Origin: JAXDBM01 sp964460245
GTDB taxonomy: Bacteria; Desulfobacterota; Syntrophia; Syntrophales; Fen-1087
Length of the DNA stretch: 5,526 nucleotides
Direction of reading: 5' to 3'
Assembly (NCBI GenBank): GCA_964460245.1
Contig: CAYWTL010000116.1
Coordinates: 1 to 5,526 of the forward strand
Numbering within the stretch: the first letter of the stretch is position 1; each line of letters starts with the position of its first letter. The position numbers and the translations under genes are program-made. Shown piece by piece: positions 1-4,072 of this stretch. The notes under the pieces were generated by a model that made no database searches, was not told the origin of the DNA, and was given only the letters and a program-made list of their open reading frames with translations.

Positions 1-919
1 ACTTGCCGATGATGTCCACGAAGGCCTTCCACATCTCCAGGCGCAGCCCCCCGAGAAAGACGCCGCCGTCCTTCGTGGGATAGAAGCCGTAGAGCCACAG
101 ACAGGTGTCCAGGTTGCCGAACCGCTCGTTGACGACGCCCTGGTCGGCATACCAGTGGAGCATGTAATCGTTCAGACGCTCGTACGCCTCCGGCGTGGAG
201 ATGTCGATGGCCTGTCCCTCTCCGGACACCCCCCGGTAGTAGACGGCCGCCAGGATGCCGACGGCGCCGAAAGTCCCGGACGTCGCCCAGGCGATCCAGG
301 GGCCGGCCTTGGTGGAGGTCGCATAGGGCATATCCGCCAGCGTCTTGCCCTCCGACAGGACCTCGCCACAGGCATATTGAACGCCCGACCGGGCCTGAGA
401 GACGTTGTCATAGTCATACTGTTTCCGGCCGCTCTCGGGGCCGAACTGGCCGTAACCGGTAATCGAGGTGTAGATCAGCCTCGGGTTGATCTTGCACAAT
501 GCCTCGTAGCCGATTCCCCAGCCGTCCATGGTCCCGGCAGGATAGGTTTCGATCAGGATGTCCGCCTGACCGGCCAGGGATTTCAGGATTTCCTGCCCCT
601 CTTTCGTCTCCAGGTTGAGGGTGACATGGTACTTGTTCCGGCCCTCCTGCAGGTAGGCCATGCCCGTTCCCCGGTGCATGACCCCGTTGGGCGAATAGGT
701 CCGGACCAGATCCCCCCCCGGCGGTTCGATGCGGATCGTCTCCGCCCCCAGTTCGGCCAGAAGCGAAGAGCAATAACAGCCCGCCATGCTTCTGGAACTC
801 AGGTCCAGAATCACCAGATCGTCCAGCGCCTCCGGCTTGTCGTAGGTCTTCGCGGGATCGTCCAGCGCCCGGATATGGTCCGCCCAGGCCGCCCATTTCG
901 GTCTCTTGTGTTCCGCCAT
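1..919 (-). CDS. CaiB/BaiF (class III) CoA-transferase subunit lacking the catalytic Asp; C-terminus outside window
   Basis: Reading from ATG at 919, the frame stays open for 306 codons to the window edge; family members are usually about 400 residues, so roughly the last quarter is missing. Visible family features are the N-terminal Rossmann-like CoA-binding part (LDDLVILDLSSRSMAGCYCS, then LLAELGAETIRIEPPGGD, residues 32-70), the NKYHVTLNLETKEGQ strand (95-109), ADILIETYPAG (119-129), and GILAAVYYRGVSGEGQAIDIS (221-241). Class III enzymes transfer CoA between carboxylic acids through an aspartyl-CoA anhydride. A gapless alignment with the upstream paralogue around the GILAA block places Trp211 where that protein has Asp187 and formyl-CoA transferase has its nucleophilic Asp169. 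I infer a non-catalytic or structural partner in a heteromeric enzyme. It starts 6 nt after the upstream stop codon and its SD lies in the upstream gene's last codons. The substrate cannot be told from sequence. Confidence 0.9.
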   Translation of the reverse strand, partial: MAEHKRPKWAAWADHIRALDDPAKTYDKPEALDDLVILDLSSRSMAGCYCSSLLAELGAETIRIEPPGGDLVRTYSPNGVMHRGTGMAYLQEGRNKYHVTLNLETKEGQEILKSLAGQADILIETYPAGTMDGWGIGYEALCKINPRLIYTSITGYGQFGPESGRKQYDYDNVSQARSGVQYACGEVLSEGKTLADMPYATSTKAGPWIAWATSGTFGAVGILAAVYYRGVSGEGQAIDISTPEAYERLNDYMLHWYADQGVVNERFGNLDTCLWLYGFYPTKDGGVFLGGLRLEMWKAFVDIIGK

Positions 920-925
920 TGCTCA

Positions 926-935
926 TCACCTCCTT
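926..935 (-). promoter_or_regulatory. Ribosome binding site overlapping the upstream stop codon
   Basis: The minus strand reads AAGGAGGTGA, a full-length match to the anti-SD complement. Its TGA is the stop codon of the upstream CoA-transferase and its AGGAGG forms that gene's last two Arg codons. The ATG at 919 follows GGAGG by 9 nt. This fixes the downstream start and suggests translational coupling, which would keep the two subunits in balance. Confidence 0.85.
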
Positions 936-2254
936 ATGATCGCTCCGGATTTACCGTCCCAGTCCGACGGCGGACGGCGCCCCTGCTGGTCCTTCCACTT
1001 GCCGAGGACGCCGTGCAGGTAAAGTTCGTCGATCTGGGCCTGGTTTCTCCCGAGAATTTTCGTCATGATGTAGTCGTTGTCGAAGCCGACCGGGCGGACC
1101 GTCCACTTGATCTTGGGAGGCGTCTTGGACATCATGACGGGGAATTCGTGCTCCACGTACTTGCCGTACATGGGATCGTCGATCTCCTTGACGAAGTCTC
1201 GCTCGCGGCGGTGGGAGTCCTTGTTCATGTCCACGGCATTGTGCAGTCTGGTCGCGGCAAAGCCGTGGGTTTTCCCCAGTTGTTCAATCTCGTCCGCTTT
1301 TTGGGTTTTCGCCCATTCGGCGATCATCGCGAGAATGGCCAGCGCGTTTTCCTCCTTCAGGCGGGTCTCATGGTCCTTGAAACGCGGGTCATCCGCCAGT
1401 TCCGGTTTGCCCATGGCCGCGCAGAGCCCTTTGAACTCCTCCGGCGCGGGCGCGGCGATCGCCGCCAGCAGGCCGTCCTTGCAGAGGAACGTGTCGGCCG
1501 GGCAGATGCACTGATCCCGGTTTCCGGACGGCTCCACGCCCTTGCCGGTCATCTGCTGGAAGGGCCAGACCCAGCCCATGGTCCGCATGATGTTTTCGAT
1601 CTGGGACATCTCGATGAACTGGCCTTTGCCCGTCTTCCGCCGGTGGTGCAACGCGGCCAGGACGGCCACTTCGCCCATCAGCCCGCCGTAGTAATCGCAG
1701 ATCCAGATCGGCTGCTTCAGCGGCGGGCGGCCGGGAAAGCTGGAAATCCAGGCATAGCCGGCCAGCGCCTGGGCGGCCCCGTCGTTGGAGGGCCGGTCCT
1801 GTTCCGCGTACATGCCCCACTGGCCGAAGCCGTTCTTCTCGATGTAAATGATGCCGGGATTGACCTTTTTGATGTCCTCGTAGCCGATGTTCCACCGGTT
1901 GGTGACGGCCGGCCGAAGGTTGAACTCGATGATGTCCGACTTGGCGGCAAGCTCCTTGAAGATCTGCTGGGCGATGTCGATGTGCAGGTCGAGCGCCATG
2001 TAGTATTTGTTGGGGTTGATGTGCATGAACATGGGAGACTGTTCCTTGTAGAACCAGCCGAAGGGGTTCAGGGAACGGGTCACGTCTCCCACCGGTGGCA
2101 ATTCGATCTTGATGACCTCCGCGCCCATTTCGGCGAGAAAGGACGGGCCGGACGGACCGAAAAGCAACGTGCAGACTTCCAGCACCCGGACACCCTTCAA
2201 AGGTCCGGAGCTTCTGAACTTGTTCTTGACGTAATCCTTGAAGACTTCAGGCAT
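926..2254 (-). CDS. CaiB/BaiF (class III) CoA-transferase, catalytic subunit
   Basis: This encodes 442 residues, a normal length for the family. The frame is open 48 codons further upstream, but the ATG at 2254 is chosen because GGAGG (2261-2265) lies 6 nt before it and the Arg-rich upstream extension does not resemble the family. Features in order: GPLKGVRVLEV (17-27), where the CoA-binding Rossmann part begins; FLAEMGAEVIKIELPPVGD (39-57); YYMALDLHIDIAQ (84-96); SDIIEFNLRPAV (106-117); GIIYIEKNGFGQWG (134-147); and VLAALHHRRKTGKGQFIEMS (198-217). Asp187 in IWICDYYGG aligns with the catalytic Asp169 of formyl-CoA transferase, so this subunit should form the aspartyl-CoA intermediate. It probably leads a separate operon with the next gene, because a terminator and a promoter lie upstream. 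Two-subunit class III enzymes such as benzylsuccinate CoA-transferase (BbsE/BbsF) are a precedent, but the substrate here is unknown. Confidence 0.93.
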   Translation of the reverse strand: MPEVFKDYVKNKFRSSGPLKGVRVLEVCTLLFGPSGPSFLAEMGAEVIKIELPPVGDVTRSLNPFGWFYKEQSPMFMHINPNKYYMALDLHIDIAQQIFKELAAKSDIIEFNLRPAVTNRWNIGYEDIKKVNPGIIYIEKNGFGQWGMYAEQDRPSNDGAAQALAGYAWISSFPGRPPLKQPIWICDYYGGLMGEVAVLAALHHRRKTGKGQFIEMSQIENIMRTMGWVWPFQQMTGKGVEPSGNRDQCICPADTFLCKDGLLAAIAAPAPEEFKGLCAAMGKPELADDPRFKDHETRLKEENALAILAMIAEWAKTQKADEIEQLGKTHGFAATRLHNAVDMNKDSHRRERDFVKEIDDPMYGKYVEHEFPVMMSKTPPKIKWTVRPVGFDNDYIMTKILGRNQAQIDELYLHGVLGKWKDQQGRRPPSDWDGKSGAIIRR

Positions 2255-2602
2255 AAATTCCCTCCTTTTTAAGACCCGGCGCCGTGATCGGCCTCCCGTC
2301 CTAATTTCTTGTTGAAATGCCCTATCTACAATGACTCCTCTTGAACGTCGTTTGAACGGACGTGACCACCTCCTCTCCGATCGGCGTTTGCCTTTCAATC
2401 AAACTGCAACAGTGGGGTAAAAAAACAAAAAACCTTGTTTTTCCGTTAAAAAGGCGTTTGTTGATTTCGTTGAACATTTTCCGCAGCGAAAACAGATTCC
2501 CTGACGGGACATCTCGCACGTCTTCCGCGTTTCCGTTCATGAAAAGATATGGTTTCGGCTGGCAGATCGCGGCTCTGGAGCAAGCTGCAATCCGATTTGG
2601 AT
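2255..2602 (-). other. Long 5' leader of the CoA-transferase pair
   Basis: If the promoter at 2603-2631 is used, about 340 nt of untranslated leader precedes the ATG at 2254. I find no convincing gene here: short frames exist but lack ribosome binding sites. The minus strand carries a nearly pure T run (2419-2432, T6 G T7). It is preceded by a weak AT-rich fold in which the TTTTT and AAAAA segments can pair, flanked by CC and GG. That could act as a weak pause or attenuator, but the stem is poor. TTGAACG occurs twice on the plus strand 11 bp apart (2341 and 2352), about one helical turn, which might be a protein-binding site. None of this is strong. Confidence 0.4.
2341..2358. repeat. Tandem TTGAACG pair, 11-bp period
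   Basis: TTGAACG occurs at 2341-2347 and again at 2352-2358, so the copies lie on about the same face of the helix. A related TTGAACA is at 2470-2476. They lie in the leader upstream of the CoA-transferase pair. The copies are short and could be chance; a direct-repeat regulator site is the only function I can suggest. Confidence 0.2.
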
Positions 2603-2631
2603 AATCTATCATCCGCGGCGGATGAAATCAA
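2603..2631 (-). promoter_or_regulatory. Sigma-70-type promoter for the CoA-transferase pair
   Basis: The minus strand has TTGATT (-35, 2626-2631; 4 of 6 consensus bases), a 17-bp spacer, and TAGATT (-10, 2603-2608; 4 of 6). TG one base before the -10 hexamer makes it an extended -10 element. It lies just downstream of the transporter's terminator, where a new transcription unit would be expected. Transcription would begin near 2596. The spacer is a perfect palindrome, listed separately. Confidence 0.5.
2609..2625. promoter_or_regulatory. Perfect 17-bp palindrome, likely operator
   Basis: The plus strand reads TCATCCGCGGCGGATGA: two 8-bp arms around one central base with no mismatch. It fills exactly the 17-bp spacer between the proposed -35 and -10 hexamers, so a bound dimer would block RNA polymerase. 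A repressor is therefore the simplest reading; MerR-type activators also bind spacers, but usually longer ones of 19-20 bp. No regulator gene is in the window to pair it with. A second, 10-bp palindrome (TGGAATTCCA, 2643-2652) lies just upstream of the -35 and could be an accessory site. Confidence 0.5.
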
Positions 2632-2670
2632 GGAGAAAACGGTGGAATTCCAAGTCGAAGATACGCCGGA

Positions 2671-2712
2671 AAATAAAGAGGGCAGGCTGTTCTCTATCCA
2701 GCCTGCCCTCTT
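2671..2712 (-). terminator. Rho-independent terminator of the transporter gene
   Basis: GAGGGCAGGCTG (2678-2689) pairs perfectly with CAGCCTGCCCTC (2699-2710). Two more A-T pairs extend the stem to 14 bp, around a 9-nt loop. On the minus strand the stem is followed by TTTATTTT. It begins 22 nt after the transporter's stop codon. Its strength implies that most transcription ends here and that the CoA-transferase pair needs its own promoter. Confidence 0.9.
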
Positions 2713-2734
2713 CGGGAAAGTTCTCAATCAATAA

Positions 2735-3418
2735 TTATTTCACCAGTGGCTTGGGAACGAAGAATACCGGTTTGCCATACACGGTATTGCAGACCACCGC
2801 CCCCGCCAGATAAACACCGATCCACCCGGCAATGATCAGACACCATCCAACGATCGGTTTCGTGACCGCCGGATTTCCATACCATCCACTATCAATGCCG
2901 ACGATGAGCCACAACGCAACATCGATCAGGAGGACCAGGATGAAAATGAACAGGTTGCCCTTGGCATACGCCGGGGTCACGACGGTCAGGAAGCCGGCGC
3001 CCGCCATCCACATCCATCCCTCGACGTGTACATCGGGCTTGGGGAACCAGGTGAGCGGTGCCGCCGCCGCTACGACCGGCGCCCCCGCCGCTGCCGGTGC
3101 TGCCGCCGCGGCTTTCGGAAGGAACGCGCCTGCGCCAGACAGCATCAAGAACTTGGCCATAACACTAATCGCCGCCCCCAGCATGAAGAAGGCGGAGAAG
3201 AACAGGAACACGTTGCCGCCAAGGATGTTGTGGTCTTTCAATTCCATCACGGCCGTGGTGTACTGTACCAGGCAGCCGCCAACGAGCCAGGCGGCCAAAA
3301 GGGGCAGCCCGCCCGGTTTCACCAAGCCAAGAAATACCGCACCAAAACCGAAACAGGCAACGGCCAACGCTGCCAGTCCCGCGGGACCCGGGCTTGCAAA
3401 ACTGTGTTCATGCGCCAT
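2735..3418 (-). CDS. GPR1/FUN34/YaaH (AceTr/SatP) family acetate transporter
   Basis: This is a 227-residue inner-membrane protein with six predicted helices at about 11-33, 37-60, 67-93, 134-152, 155-175 and 188-212. AceTr-family members carry acetate, and in some cases succinate, with protons. Family-like blocks are AAWLVGGCLVQYTTAVMEL (42-60) and GGNVFLFFSAFFMLGAAISV (67-86). The usual N-terminal NPAPLGL signature appears as SPGPAGL (9-15), so its Asn is missing. The protein is longer than the E. coli SatP of 188 residues, mainly through an Ala/Pro-rich linker (about 95-125) between helices 3 and 4. The ATG at 3418 follows GGAGG (3427-3431) by 8 nt. A promoter at 3708-3737 and the terminator below make it a likely single-gene transcript. 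The divergent signature leaves the substrate open; a different small carboxylate is possible. Confidence 0.85.
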   Translation of the reverse strand: MAHEHSFASPGPAGLAALAVACFGFGAVFLGLVKPGGLPLLAAWLVGGCLVQYTTAVMELKDHNILGGNVFLFFSAFFMLGAAISVMAKFLMLSGAGAFLPKAAAAAPAAAGAPVVAAAAPLTWFPKPDVHVEGWMWMAGAGFLTVVTPAYAKGNLFIFILVLLIDVALWLIVGIDSGWYGNPAVTKPIVGWCLIIAGWIGVYLAGAVVCNTVYGKPVFFVPKPLVK

Positions 3419-3707
3419 AAAATATTCCTCCTTTTTTTTGGAATAATGAAGAGCTTCGTTTAAAATATGATTAATCGCTTAACCACTACTTTATCCGCTC
3501 TTGACTCACTCCCATTGCATCCCCCCTTTCTTCGTGAAATGTCATGCCTGCATTTGCAGCACCGTCACTTCGAGAAATCCAAGGAATCCCGCCAGCGGCA
3601 CCGACGGATTTCCGTAATGATAAAGAAGGTTCCCTCCACAATGGCGCCAAACCCGATAAAATCTACCATGAAAAAGAACACCGAATACTGTGTCGCATTG
3701 TTGGTAC
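3419..3707 (-). other. AT-rich leader upstream of the transporter
   Basis: About 280 nt separate the proposed transcription start (near 3701) from the transporter ATG. The last 60 nt are very AT-rich and include the 8-bp palindrome GATTAATC (3469-3476) and a run of A residues just before the SD. CTGCA-AA-TGCAG (3550-3561) is a small inverted repeat. I recognise no riboswitch. A minus-strand frame (stop 3565-3567) encodes a hydrophobic stretch, but it has no ribosome binding site and is treated as a finding rather than a gene. Confidence 0.4.
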
Positions 3708-3737
3708 TTCCTAACAAATCTACAATAAATTTGTCAA
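3708..3737 (-). promoter_or_regulatory. Sigma-70-type promoter for the transporter gene
   Basis: The minus strand has a perfect TTGACA (-35, 3732-3737), an 18-bp spacer, and TAGGAA (-10, 3708-3713). TG one base upstream of the -10 makes it an extended type. The -10 hexamer alone is a weak match (3 of 6). The surrounding sequence is AT-rich, unlike the genes. Initiation would fall near 3701. Confidence 0.5.
3714..3734. promoter_or_regulatory. 21-bp imperfect inverted repeat in the transporter promoter, possible operator
   Basis: On the plus strand the arms are ACAAATCTA (3714-3722) and TAAATTTGT (3726-3734), 9 bp each with one mismatch, around a 3-bp centre. The repeat covers the whole spacer and enters the -35 hexamer, so a bound dimer should block polymerase. 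Its sequence differs from the 2609-2625 palindrome, so a different regulator is likely. Confidence 0.4.
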
Positions 3738-3741
3738 GCGG

Positions 3742-3763
3742 AAAATCCGACTTGCCGATCGGA
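3742..3763 (-). terminator. Weak candidate terminator after the small membrane protein
   Basis: On the minus strand TCCGA (3763-3759) and TCGGA (3750-3746) form a 5-bp stem with an 8-nt loop, followed by TTTT. It sits 15 nt after the stop codon of the small gene and just before the transporter promoter. The short stem makes it doubtful; partial read-through into the transporter gene is possible. Confidence 0.3.
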
Positions 3764-3777
3764 CGGACCGGAGCGGG

Positions 3778-3927
3778 TCAAAAGTTTCCCCACTTGATCA
3801 AAATCACGATCAGGCCGACGATCCAGAAAAGGAACAGCAGCATGACGACGGTCCGCTTGTTGGAGCCCTCGGGTTCCGGCATCATGCCCGTCGGTGTTTT
3901 CTTGCCCTGAGCCGCTTTGCTTTTCAC
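3778..3927 (-). CDS. Small single-pass membrane protein (49 aa), unrecognised
   Basis: I do not recognise the family. The frame begins with GTG at 3927 and ends with TGA at 3778-3780, giving 49 residues. AGGAGG (3936-3941) lies 8 nt before the GTG and decides this start; there is no in-frame ATG between them. Residues 1-25 are hydrophilic and rich in Lys, Pro and Gly. Residues 27-44 (VVMLLFLFWIVGLIVILI) form one clear transmembrane helix, followed by a short KWGNF tail. Arg/Lys at 24-25 before the helix could place the N-terminus in the cytoplasm. It lies 145 nt after the CoA-transferase stop with no terminator between, so the two are probably co-transcribed, and it precedes the acetate transporter. 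Small one-helix proteins next to transporters are often accessory subunits, so that role is possible here, but it rests on context only. Confidence 0.72.
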   Translation of the reverse strand: MKSKAAQGKKTPTGMMPEPEGSNKRTVVMLLFLFWIVGLIVILIKWGNF

Positions 3928-3935
3928 CTATGAAA

Positions 3936-3941
3936 CCTCCT
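3936..3941 (-). promoter_or_regulatory. Ribosome binding site of the 49-aa gene
   Basis: The minus strand reads AGGAGG, 8 nt before the GTG at 3927. This strong site is the main evidence that the short GTG-initiated frame is translated. Confidence 0.75.
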
Positions 3942-3944
3942 GTT

Positions 3945-3972
3945 GCCGGCAATGGATGGACCCACTGCCGGC
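3945..3972. repeat. Inverted repeat just upstream of the small gene's RBS
   Basis: GCCGGCA (3945-3951) and TGCCGGC (3966-3972) are perfect 7-bp arms around a 14-nt loop. No T run follows on the minus strand, so it is not an intrinsic terminator. Lying 3 nt from the SD, a hairpin in the mRNA could shield the site from exonucleases or tune access to it. Confidence 0.35.
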
Positions 3973-4072
3973 CGCTTCAAACGGGATGCGATTCGCCGCC
4001 TCGTCCGTCATCGCCTCAACGGTTCAAGCTGCGGAGTGCGAAGCCGGTTCATGCTATCGGCATCGAGGCGCG

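Noticed and set aside
155..2272. A 705-codon open frame on the plus strand
   Set aside because: It lies antisense to two clear CoA-transferase genes, has low-complexity Arg/Val/Asp-rich composition, and resembles no family; it reflects the GC-rich codon positions of the real genes.
2255..2398. A 48-codon N-terminal extension of the catalytic CoA-transferase
   Set aside because: The extension is Arg-rich, unlike the family's N-terminus, whereas the ATG at 2254 has GGAGG 6 nt upstream and gives a normal length.
2322..2612. A 96-codon minus-strand frame in the leader of the CoA-transferase pair
   Set aside because: Its first ATG overlaps the proposed -10 element, neither it nor later Met codons have an SD, and the product has mixed composition with no recognisable domain.
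2549..2734. A 61-codon plus-strand frame with a helix-like sequence, ending right against the transporter's stop codon
   Set aside because: It looks protein-like but has no SD, and the terminator hairpin lies inside it. Conservation in relatives would be needed to revive it.
3474..3506. A tiny uORF candidate in the transporter leader, starting after a G-rich run (MGVSQERIK-like)
   Set aside because: It encodes only nine residues without regulatory codon runs, and the G-rich run is a poor SD; there is no pairing that would make it an attenuator. Its exact bounds were not fixed.
3778..3780. The in-frame TGA after the 49-aa gene as a selenocysteine codon
   Set aside because: No SECIS-like hairpin is evident right after it, the following residues look like non-coding sequence, and the promoter and operator lie a short distance on.
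3467..3910. A 147-codon plus-strand frame between the transferase and the transporter
   Set aside because: It runs antisense to the well-supported small gene and across the transporter promoter, without an SD or a recognisable domain.
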